Below, piece by piece: positions 31,871 through 43,500 of a stretch of DNA of 64,000 nt; position 1 is the stretch's first letter, and every line of letters begins with the position of its first letter. A program made the translations under genes and the position numbers. Source of the stretch: Trebouxia sp. TZW2008 (lineage: Eukaryota > Chlorophyta > Trebouxiophyceae > Trebouxiales > Trebouxiaceae); the NCBI GenBank assembly GCA_002118135.1, contig BDIU01000200.1, positions 104,647 to 168,646 on the forward strand, given 5' to 3'. The notes under the pieces are model-generated. The model did not search any database and was not told the DNA's origin. It was given only the letters and a program-made list of their open reading frames with translations.

Positions 31871-34022
31871 TTACTGAGTGTCAACACTGTCCCTCTTTTC
31901 AGCAGGAAGAGTGATGGTGGTGCCTCTGCAGCCCTCAATTTCTTTTGCTTGCTGACAGTCAATTGCCTGGAAGCTGTCATCATAGCAGATCCTGATCTGC
32001 AACAGCACCAAGACCGGTGAGGTCCAACACGGATCACACAAGACTGTATAGTCGTTGGGTCCAAAGCCTGCCTAGCAAGCATTTGAAACAAGCACAAACA
32101 CTGTGCGTGTCAGTCCATTGCAGTGCCTTCTTGAACGCACATCAAGCGAGCTGACAATGCAGCTTGGTTCTAAGGCAAACACAATGGCTGTCAATAAACA
32201 TGATTATGACCACACCTTTTCAATTACTGCTGCCTGTGACACTTGCGTAGCATGAAGTTTGCAGAGGTCAATGCATCTATGCCCTGAAATTAACATGGAT
32301 GCATTCATGCCATTGCATTTGCTTGCTAGGCAGGCTTTGTAAGAGATACGCGCAAGGGCTTTGAAGACATCCATTGCAACCGTACCTCTTCAGCATCACT
32401 GCTGCCTGAAGCACACGCCAACTGGGGAGACACGCCACACCCTTGCTTGATTGCTGCAATGAACTTCAATGCAGGTGCTTTGCTACCTGGAGTAATGCCT
32501 TGTGCTGCTAGCGCCTCCTGCAAGATGTATAGCAGAGTATGTATGTATTTCGGCATCTGAGTATGCTTGTTACAGCCCTTGATTGGAGAAGCTAGATTAT
32601 TATGGCTCCTTTCTGAGTAAAGAAGGTTGTAAGATGTTGAGCAACACAGGTCAAAAAAACCATCAGTCTGCGATCCATAGGTATTTGCTAATGCAAAGTC
32701 GTCTGCATGGTTCACTGATGTTGCCTTCATTGGCGGTTTGGATGCTTATAATCTCGCAAACCAAAATTTTCATTAGAGGATAGGAACAGAAGGCTCACCA
32801 GGACATTGCATTCTCCATGTAGCTGCAGGGCCTTGGCAAAGTAGGTGTGCTCATCAGTCACAGGACCTCCAATCTCTTGCTCATATGTTATGGCACATGA
32901 TCCTGCAAAGACACAGCTTTCCAGACAGCTGAAGAGTTTCAGGGCACATTTTCATCACTGTGAAACAGCTGCCAGTTCCAGCCTGTCGCGTCAGGACAGG
33001 CGAGTGTTGTGCACAACGGACAGGCAAGTCACACACACATTGTTGGCTCAAGCACTGCTGATCTGAGTAGGCAAGCATGTACCAATGCACATCATGGGGC
33101 ATGTCATGCACTGGTGCAGCCCTCTGGACGTTGCGTACGATCCTCAAGTTTGCAATTGGTGTGACAGCCTCACCGTGCTTATCCCATTCATGTTTCCAGA
33201 AGTCTGCATTGCTTTGCCCATAGCTGGGCCAATTCTGCAATAGCTGTGAGTTGAGGTCATCCAGAAGGTCAACGTCAAAGGGGCAGTCACACGCTGGCGG
33301 CAGATCTGTTGAGAAGTCATCACAGTTCTGAGGCCATGCACCTTTCTTGCCAGGGCAGTAGCCTTTCTGATAGTTGGGCCAGAGACCGTGCAATGTGAAT
33401 TGAGAGCTGCAGCAGAAGGACAAGCTATGAGTTCTGGAGCCTTTTTCAATCAATGGCGCAGAGACTGAGCAGTGTGACTTGAGAGCTGCAGCAGGATAGC
33501 AAGCTTTGGGTGTGAGAGCCTTTTGATACATGGGCCAGAGACCACACAGTGTGAACTGAGAGCTGCAGCAAACCTAGCAGGCTTTGACTTTGAGGTCCTT
33601 ATACTACAAGAGTCAAGGAGCATGCAATGCAGCTTGTCAGCTGCAGCAGAAGAGCAAGCCTCGTGTTGAGGGCGGCAGGATTATAAGGCTGTGTTTGTCT
33701 CAAGGGTCTGCAGCTGGGATGTTGTCAGCAGCGAGCTGTCTATCAGACAGCTTTTGCGGCTATCGCCGGACTGAAACCGACCTGTCAGGAGCTTGTTGAC
33801 AGCCACCCCTTTCGTGTCTGCAGTATGTCGGCCCCCACTGCCTGCGTACAACGGTCTATGATTCAGGGCCTCAGATGCCAGTGAGGGAGTGATCTGCAGC
33901 GTCGTTGCTTCGTACTGTACTAAGTAGAAGAACTCGTCGCATGGCGCTTGATCTTGCGCGAACGCGCAAGAAGCCCACAACCCCACGACCGCAGCGGACA
34001 ACAACCTCGCAAGCTTGATCAT
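31871..34022 (-). CDS. Secreted RNase T2 family ribonuclease (S-like)
   Basis: An acid endoribonuclease of the T2 family, which cleaves RNA through 2',3'-cyclic phosphates in the vacuole, secretory system or outside the cell. Exon 1 starts at 34022 with a clear signal peptide (LLSAAVVGLWASCAFA) followed by CDEFFYLVQ. Exons 33406-33174, 32902-32799, 32517-32386 and 31996-31871 join in phase. They carry both active-site motifs: HGLWPNY (CAS I) and KHEWDKHGSC (CAS II, split across an intron after the first base of the Gly codon). They also carry the family's C-terminal EIRICYDDSFQAIDC. The exon 1 donor is uncertain; a GTACGA site at codon 36 gives the right phase, but the family's usual WP-S-C segment between exon 1 and HGLWP is then missing. 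Either another exon lies at 33410-33900 or the protein is shortened. Confidence 0.88.
33415..33660 (-). repeat. Three upstream echoes of RNase T2 exon 2 head
   Basis: Segments after CTGCTGCAGCT near 33470, 33555 and 33640 repeat the start of exon 2 (SQFTLHGLWPNYQK, functional at 33406). The middle copy still resembles FTLCGLWPMYQK. Confidence 0.85.
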
Positions 34023-34574
34023 CCTTCGCAGGATGTGTGGCGAAAACTGACGCAGAATTCAAACGCTAAGGATCGACCCTTCTTGGAACAAGCGGTGCTT
34101 AGCACCGCAGGCCGGGTGAGAAGCTGCAGCAAGGCGTGCGAGCAGAATATTCGCCAGGATCAGAGATTAGCCCGGCTCAACTTCAGGCTTTGGTCAACAG
34201 GACAGACAGAACTGGATCTTGCAACTGCCAGGGCACCTGCTCTGAAGAAGAGGAGAGGAAATTGGCACTTTCTCCCCCTTTGACCCTACATGGGGTTGAA
34301 GAGGGGGCGGCGGGGTGGCCCAGGTCAAAGCACGAGCATACATTGCAAAGCAAAACCTTCATATCAGTAGCATTCCACGCCCTATAGGTCTCGAGTTCTG
34401 TGTCACTACCGTGCAGCAGGTGCGCGTCAGTCGTCTGTGTCTTTCAGGCGGTAAAGAGTTTTCACATACCGAGGCTGATCGAGTGATCACAACGACGCGC
34501 GTTCTGTCCGCGCGTCTGGCCATTTTCTTGTTGAGCGCACGCTAGGCAGAAGCTTGTTCTTTGCGCATAGCAAC
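34023..34574. promoter_or_regulatory. Divergent promoter region between the RNase T2 and 2OG-oxygenase-like genes
   Basis: About 550 bp separate the two divergent start codons. The sequence is CpG-richer than the introns. No specific element is claimed. Confidence 0.45.
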
Positions 34575-37500
34575 ATGGCCGAGTTGAGCTGCGACGCTCT
34601 GAACAACAGCAGTCAGACTGCTAGTTGTGACGAGAGCGACAACGAAGACGGGAACTACTACGGCGATCTCGAGGACGACAACTACGAGCCACTAAGGCGG
34701 TTGCTTGAGGACTTGGAGCGTGTCGGTGCGCTGGCGACTCTTGATTGATGCTTCAGGCCTCATAACATACACTGATGGGTCAGTCACTTTCACCATTTGT
34801 TCTGCAGGCTGTGCCACGCATACACATCGTCTTGGCTCAAGCGAAGAAGCTGGCCTACACGTAGGAAACGTTGGGCGTGTCACAAGCCTGCCATTGGCTC
34901 CAAACATGCACGCAAGATTGCAGCAGCAGGCTCAGCCAGAAGCACAAAAAGCGCCAAGTGCCAATCTCCCACGTCGCTGGCATGTGCAGCCATCGCTGTT
35001 GCGCGCCACCAACCCAAGTACGCTGCGCCGCTGTTGCACCACTGACAAAAGACTGACAAGACCGCATCTGAGGCAAACATCAATTGCTACATCTGCTACA
35101 TACATGAATACGCCAACCTTGCAAGACAAGACTTGTGCCACAGTCACACCTTTGCTACACAGTGCCTTCTAAGACCATTGTTGTGATCATAGTCATCATC
35201 AATTATGCAAAGATCAAGCAATACAAGGTCTGCATCTGTCCATGAAAGTCATTTCTTTGTGTCAATTTGCTTTGAGCCTCAAGAAAAGTGTCCTTGCGAC
35301 AGATTGTCCTTACTCAGAGATGCCACTGCAGCCAGAATGCAGTGGTCGATTTCTTATTGCCTGTTGTCCTTTCATCAAGACCAATTGAAATTGCTGTGTC
35401 ATCATTTCTGGTCACTCTCAGCCAATTTTGTGCAGTGCAGCCTGCGACGATCTCATGCTCAGGCTTGCTGTTACAACCAGCAAGAAGACAGGGTTCCTGA
35501 CGCCATCAAGAAACATCAACTATGCATCTATCAAGTATCATCAAATATAGTTCACTCTCAGTCCACTTTGTGCAGCGCAGCCTGGGATGACCTCATGTTG
35601 AAGCTTGCTGTTACAACCAGCAAGAAGATGGGGCTACTGGACACAAGTCATGTTCAAGCCTACTTGCAGAAGGTGGTATTGATTGACAACGCAAACCAGT
35701 ATGAGTTCAACCTGGAGTCGACGGCAGATCCAGCGCCGTATGTGTTTGGCACAATGGTGGTGCTGCCTCAAGCACCAAAGCAGGTGACTTGTTGCTGAGC
35801 GTGCTCAGCAGTCAAGCATTGTACACAGCATTCAATGCGCATTACAAAATACACAGTACAAAAGTGTTGTGAAGCACCAACTACTGACAATAAGAGTGTG
35901 GCGATTCATTGGCTTGTTGCATCAGCATGCAGCTCATTTTGACACTCAATGCATCCCTTGCACAAGCTCATGTCGTTGACATCTGCAAGGTATCAAAGCG
36001 CAATTTCCAGTGTAAGAGCAAGGTGACACCATGGTCTGCCATACATGTATATATATAGCATAACAAGTTGTACTGATCAAAAATCAATTGCCATTTCAGC
36101 ACGCTGCAGACTTGTACTTTCACTCTTCTGGACAACTTCTGATGCATGCCTTCAAAGTACTGACTGACTGCTCTGTTGTTACCAGACAGCAAAGCTCGAC
36201 ATCCTTTCTGGAGAGCATGCAGGAGGGTACCGCTTTCAAGGATCAGATGAGCACCAACTTGGTTGTCTGACATTCTTCTCAGGTGACTTGTGAAAACAGC
36301 TTTGGCTTGACAGAAGCCCTTCTGCAAATGCACCATGACCCTAAGGTTGAGATGGTTTGAGACAGTTGAATGCTCCTGTAAATACTTAGCCAATGCGTCT
36401 AAGCCAGCTTAGCCTGCGCTTTTCATCAGTAACAAGCATGTTGCTTTGTGCAGATTGCACATATTAGTCACGCTCCAATGCTGATCTCACCCTGCATGTT
36501 GTTGTTCAGATTGCAAACACAAAGCACGCCCCAATGACAATCTCAGCCTTCCTGTTGTACTTGTGCAGATTGCAACATGAAGTACGCCCCAATAACAATA
36601 TTAGTCTGCCTGTTGTACTCATGCTGATCGCAAGTATGATTTACGTCACAGTAATGATCTCAGCCTCCATGATCTTGTGTTGCAGATGAAGAGTATGAAT
36701 TGTGCCCAAATGACAATGGCTGCTGCCTTGCTTTTGTCTACCAGCTAGCTCAGTCAACAGGTGAACCACTCAAGTTCAAAGTCGAAGATTGGTTTGCTGA
36801 GCAGTTGAGGCTCATGATGGATGATCCCAATGTCAGCAATGAGCGGCGGTGGTACTACATGCTCAATGCAAAGTAAGCTTTGCAATCACTACTGTCCATG
36901 CGCAGCAATATGTTGACACAAGGATTGCTGATCTCAAGCCGTCCCTGCTGAAAGGACTTGCAAATGGGGCCTCATAAATTCACTCTTACTGCAGTGATAG
37001 GATGAAGAAGCAACGTGGTGTAGAGACAATTTGCATGGGAACTAATGTGGTTCATGTTTGGAGGGAAAATTGTCGCCATCATCTGAACTTATGCAACTTA
37101 TACTGATGAGATGAATGATGCTGTCTGCCATGTCAGCGACATCATGTGCGCCTCATCATTGCAAAGCATGCTTGCCTTGGTGAATCCAAGCTACAAGCCT
37201 AGCTAGAGTACTAGACAACATGCATTGCGCATGCAATGCAGTGCCCATGTGTCGTATCAAACAGCGTACAGTTGTGATCAGGTCCTTGACCAGACTACTA
37301 TATCTGACTACTTGTTATTATCGGTTTCTAGTTTTGCTGGATTCAACGAGCTGCGCTGTGATGAGGCCTTTGCTCAAGCTTGAATCTGCTCTTAAATGCA
37401 GAGCGCCTCAAAATCACTCAATCGCTGACAGGCGCATATTTGCTCGCAACTGCTGTCACAGGAAGCCATTCCACATGTGTCTGTCACCTTGTTGTCACTG

Positions 37501-40500
37501 TTTGGCAGGTATGCAGCAGCTGACGTAGGCAACATGAGTCAGCTCAAGCAGAGACAGCAGCATTGTGCATGCAAGCCAGTTCCCGTGTGCTGCATCAGAC
37601 AGCTTGTGCTCGTGAACAGGCCCTTGTCCAAATTGCTCTCTGTCACTAGTCATCACTAATTGTATCGCAGTTATGCAGCAGCTGACATAGGCAATGTGAG
37701 TCAGCTCAAGCAGAGGCATCAGCAGATGGCTGCTGTTTGCTAACAGGCAGCCGTTGAGCCTCTACTGATTAATTGTTTGCAGATATACAGCAAGTGATGT
37801 TGGCAATGTGAGTCAGCTGAAGCAGAGGCATCAGCGGATGGCTGCCATCTTACAACAGGCAGACAAGGAGCGGCTGCTGGATGTGCAAATGGCCCTTGTC
37901 ACTGGAGAATGGGAGTTTGAAGCAGTGAAAGATGCCTTTGGTATCACCAACGTGAAACGCCACCCCATATACCCATATAAACGCATTGACCACTGGCGGA
38001 CTCTAAGTGGGCAGGAGATAGTTCCGACCCAGATCAGTAACCATGAAGACTTTGACTGTGACACATTCTTGCAGGTAAGGATGTTTTTTTGGGCAGCCAT
38101 CACTGCTGGTTATGCTCATCAAATGTCACAATGCACCGTAATTAGTGTCGCATCTTCTAGAGATATGAATAAGGGCAGAATGGATCATGAGGGATATCCA
38201 AAACAGAAATCGCTGCAGGGTGATGACTATTGGACAAAGCACCCAGCAGATCAGGAGCGCGTGAGAAAGAAGTCAGGATATGGAGAATACTACGGAGACT
38301 GTTCAAACACTTATCAGACAAATGTATACGTAGAAAGGCATGTTTTGCTTGACTCTTGATTGCACACATATACATTCTGTTCGAAGTTGCTGCGCACACG
38401 ATAGATATACTGTCACTCATTGAGCATACGCATGCCTGACGTTCATCATAGATGAGTCAATCATTTGTGACAAAACTGCATTACTACAGTGTTACTTGAG
38501 CATCTCAAGATTTTGACCAAGCGCTTGCGTCATGCAGCAAAGCAGCATGCCATTTGCTTGTTGTGGCTGTCAATCTGATGTGAAACGCATTGCATGAAAA
38601 GCATGCGACCAGACATCATTGGATGCTGTGCCCATGACCTGTCATCTGCTAGTACAGAAAGAGCTGTCATACGGTATGACATTGCACCGTGTACCTTTGC
38701 TGACACTAAACTGCCCTTGTATGGAGACTAGACGTCATGTGCAGTGACTTGCGCTTCCTGATGCAGCAAAAGCTGTTGACATGTCATCACGTGCATTTGC
38801 TGCTGTAGGAAAAGCAGTCAAGCAGCATAGCGAGTCATCATGTCCCTCCGCTATCACAGCAAAAGCAGTCATGCAGCATGATCTGCCATCAATCATCTTT
38901 GCCAATGCAGCATAAGCTGTCATGCAGCACACCATGTCATCATATACTTTGGCTGGTACAGGAAAGCAATGGTGCAGTGCAATTTGGCATCGTGTGCCAT
39001 TGCTGGCACAGCAAAAGCTATTGAGTAGCGTTACGCGTCATTGTGTATCATTACTGCTGCAGGAAAGGCTGTTATGCAGCTTTCGTGGTGTGGCCGCGCA
39101 TCAATTGCTGGAAGCTGATATGTTGACGAGGTGCAAATGCAGCATACAAGCTGCAGTGCCATGTGACATCTGTTCACGACCTTTGCTGCTGCAGGAAAAG
39201 CTGTCATGCAGCTTTTGTGGTGTGGCCGCGCATCAACCGCTGGAACCTGATATGTCGGCGAGGGGCAGATGCAGCATACAATCTGTTGAGGACAATGCTA
39301 ACCAAGGTCAGAGCACTTGAAGCTGCAATGGATGCGTGCAACGCTCAAAAGACAGACTCTGCGCAAGAGTTGGAACTGAAAGCGGAGCAGCTATCCTCTT
39401 CTTCAGCACCAGAAGACGGCCCTGAGCACAAGTCTTCTTCCACAGCTGTTGAAGCTTCAGCTGAGCAAAAGTTTTCTTCACCGTTGGTTAAGATTACGGC
39501 TGAGCAAAACAGTCACTCATCAGCTGTTGAAGTTACAGCTGAGCAGGAGTCTTCTTCACCACGCGGTGCAAGTCATGCTGAGCCAGCACAGGAAGCTTCT
39601 TCATCAGCTGCTGAAGTTACAGCTGAGCAGAAAGTTCCTGCGCCACGCCTTGACAGTCAAGCACAGCAGGAGTCTTCTTTGTCAGCTATTCAAGTTGCAG
39701 CTGAGCAGGACCATCCTTCATCAGCTGTTAGACCTTCAACTGAGGAGAAATCTTCGTCATCACAACTTGACAGTCAAGCTGAGCCGGCACAACAATCATC
39801 TTTACTATGCGTTGACGTTCACACTGAGCTAAAGTCTTCTTCACCAAGCTTTCAAAGTCAACTGGAGCTAGCACAGGAACAAGAGGATCTTGAGTCCTTG
39901 ATTACTGCTGTGTGGAACAAGTTTGCCCGTACTGGCACAGATCGAGAAGTGCCCCCATACAAAAGCTTCATTGACATGACTGAAGCTCGTGGGCACACAT
40001 GGATGCGGCAAGCAGCCTATGAAATGTCATTCAAGGTATGTATCGAAATAAGAAATGCTCCGGATGATGATACTACTTTTGCACCTGATTTGCGGGTGTT
40101 ATGATTGCTTGCATGTGCATAGCGACTAAGGGTGTGCCAAGCAGCATACCAAATGTCATTTAGGGTAGGAACTCAGTCTGTGAAATGCAGTGGATGATGA
40201 TAGTGTTGCCTCACCTAGTTTGTGGTTCTATGATTGCTTGCATGCATGTGCCTGTTGACCAGTCTTCAGGATTGCTTGCCACATGCATGATGAGCAGCAC
40301 ACATTGTGGCTGAGCTTGAGGGCATGGATTGAGTTGATATGAGCAGGAACATGGCGTCAAGCATAATGTTCATACGACATTGTGGGCAATACTATGTTAC
40401 TCAACTGAGCTTTATAGCACAAGAAAATGAGCAGCACACAGTGTGTCTTAGCTTGAGTGGCCTGGTTGAGTTGTTGACATAGCAAAATGCAATTCTGCAT

Positions 40501-43500
40501 GGCTGCCCGCTGGCGAAGCGACGTGTTCTAAGGGGCTTGATTGACCTGTGTTGCACATGGAAAGCGCCGCTATGCATGATACACAACACAAAACTGTACC
40601 CGACCTGACGATTTTGTTTGAACTATCACAAACAGGATAACGCTAATCAGAAAAAATTTTGCAGGACAAGGTGCTTGATAACAGCACTAGCTGGAAGCTG
40701 TGGCTGGAGATATCTCACTTTGCAGAGTTCAGCAAGCTAAAATGGCCTGATGTAATTCCCACTCTCCAATTTTTGGCTTCGAGGGCTCTCAGACCCTCAC
40801 ACAACAATCCTGTCCAACAGATTACTGACGCATGCAATGGGCTGTTGTGCATAGGTCAGTCATTGTCTCTAGCTCTTTGCTGACTGTATGCATGCATGCC
40901 TGTCAGCAAGTGTAAGTGCCTTGATGCCTGTCATGGACCTGATGTGTAGGTCAGTTGTTGCAGGCTTGCCTTTGCTGGCTGTATGCATGCATGCATGTCT
41001 GCAAAAGCAGATGCCTGTGATGGGCTGTTGTTTCCAGATCAGTTGCTACTGACTTGCCTTTGCTGGCTGTATGCATGCATGCCTGCACAAGCAGGTGCCT
41101 GGGGGCTTTCGTGCATAGGTCAATTGTGGCAGGCACGCCTTTTGCCTAAAAAGATGCATATGTGCAAGGCTGCAAGCAAAGCATGTGCTCTGTCAGCAGC
41201 TTGCTTGGGTCATCTTCTCACCTGCTGCTCCACGCTGAACAGTACATGTCCAACTGCAAGAAACAGTGTGGTGGCAACAGGTCGGAACTGCAGCATCAAT
41301 CTGTCCTTGCTTCCTGTAGGAATTGAAAGCAGTGTTTTGGCAGCTTTTATTCTGAACATGCCATTGGAGGTGTGGTCTGCCTTTGCTTTCTGCAAAATGT
41401 AAAGACAGCATCTTGCCATTCTCCAATTTTAATACAGCCAAGTCATTACTTCGCCATGTGTCCACGTTGATGCTGCATTGCAGTGACACAGGTGAAGCCT
41501 GAGGAGCTAATTGACATTTGGCCAGCGGCCGTGAGAATTGCTGTCAGATGCGTGCATGCCTTCCACAACTTGGCATCTCAGGGGGAGCTCAGCAGCAGTG
41601 AGGAAGAGGAAAGACAACTGTACAAAAGCGCGTTTGAGAAACAGGACGGGCAGTTGTACAAAGGGCCAGCAACGACTTTTAAGCTTCCTGAGATGGAGGG
41701 AGTGTATGACAAGCTGCTTGTGAGCATATCTAAGCTGCTTGTGAAGCTGCAAAGCCAAGCTGCCACAGGCGCTCAGAAGGCATTGGCATCAGGTGAATCA
41801 TGCGGCTGCAATGACTGTCTGCTGCAAAGGGGAGAGTGTATGACAAGCTGCTTGCAACGCTACAAAGCTGATTGGGTATGCTAAGCTGCTTGTGAGCATG
41901 TCAAAGCTGCTTGTCACGCTGCAAAGCCAAGCTACTACAGGCGCTCAGAAGGCACTGGCATAAGGTGGTTGTGGCAGCTGCCAACACTGACTTCTGTGAT
42001 GAAGGGACTGCATGACAAGCTGCTTGTGAGTATGTCCAAGCTGCTTGTCACATTGTCAAGCCAAGCTACCACAGGTGCTCAGAAGGCATTGGCATCAAGT
42101 GTTTGCTGCAGCTGCAATGACCATTTTCTGTAACGGAGATTGAGTATGACAAGCTGCTGTTTATGCTGCAAAGTCAAGCTACTGGCGCTCAAAAAGCATC
42201 GGCATCAGACAATTGTTTCAGCTGCACAGAATGACTCTTGTCTGCTGCCAAGTCACTATGTTGGGCAAAAGCTGGACTTCTTCCTGGCTTGCTTCCAGTA
42301 GTTGAACACCTGCAAATCCCAATGTAAAAAAGTTACTCGACGCCTGTGCAATGATCCAAGTAGTTTGAAATTTTGCAAGCTACCGGTTGAGACTGCACAT
42401 GGGCAGGGATGACATTGATTGCCCTGCAACAGCACAATTGTAGATTGTTGCACATTTATGAATGCACAGGCTAACATTCCATCGCGCCTGGACGTGCCTG
42501 TGATCATGTACATGGTCGCAGGGTGGCCAAAACCAGGTGCTTGACAACACTGAAGACTAGCTAGGAGTTAGCTCATGGGTAAATGAACACACAAACAGTT
42601 GCACTCAAAATTGCACACATGGATGCACCATCGATCACACACGCAAAAGCCACGATTTTGGAGCTGCAGATGACGCCACAGCACGTGCCCATGCTCTGAC
42701 AATAATGTGCTGTGGTGCAGGCCTGGAGCTGGCTCATGGCAGGCTGGTGACTTTGTACTCGGCTCATGCCAAAGTCTTTGATCACATGTGTAAACGCAGG
42801 GGCAAAGATACAGTTGAACAAACAAAGAAGGAAACCAGCAAAAGCAGTAATTTAATTAGTCCTGTCATCTGGTCATGATCCCAATTTTGGATGAAGTGCT
42901 GTGATGTAGGTTTGGAGATAGCTCATGGCAGGCTGGTGACTCTGTACTTGGCACATCCCAAGGTCTTTGCAGCTGATAACGTGCTGGGCCAAGCTTGCGT
43001 TAGCATCTTGGACAAGAAAGAGGCCCTTGACATAATCCGTAAGGCTTCAGCCAACATTATGTGCTGACTTCAGAAATTGATAACTGCTGCATGTTCTGTC
43101 TGTGCACTCTTGCTTATGTGACCATTTCATTGGATGATATGCTGCGTACCTCATGCTCTGAGGACACCTGAGACAGAATTGAGGTAACGTTCTCATAACA
43201 TTTAGTGGCATGATTCTGAGATGTCAGGTTTTACAAGTGCAAAGCTTGATATGTCTGCAACCACAGTTCATTATGCCTGGCGCCAACACCTCACAAGAAT
43301 AACCACAAACATTTGCTGAGCTGCGCTTGTCCCAAAACAGACACAACGTGTGTTGGCTTGCTTGCTGACTTCTAGCTTTACTACGGCGCACTGCATGCAT
43401 TGCGATTGGATCCTTGCCGAATCATGCATCAGTCACAATATTATTCGTTTGTAAAGCACATAACCATTGAAAAGAACCAAAGGTGGCTTGCTTTCCTTGC

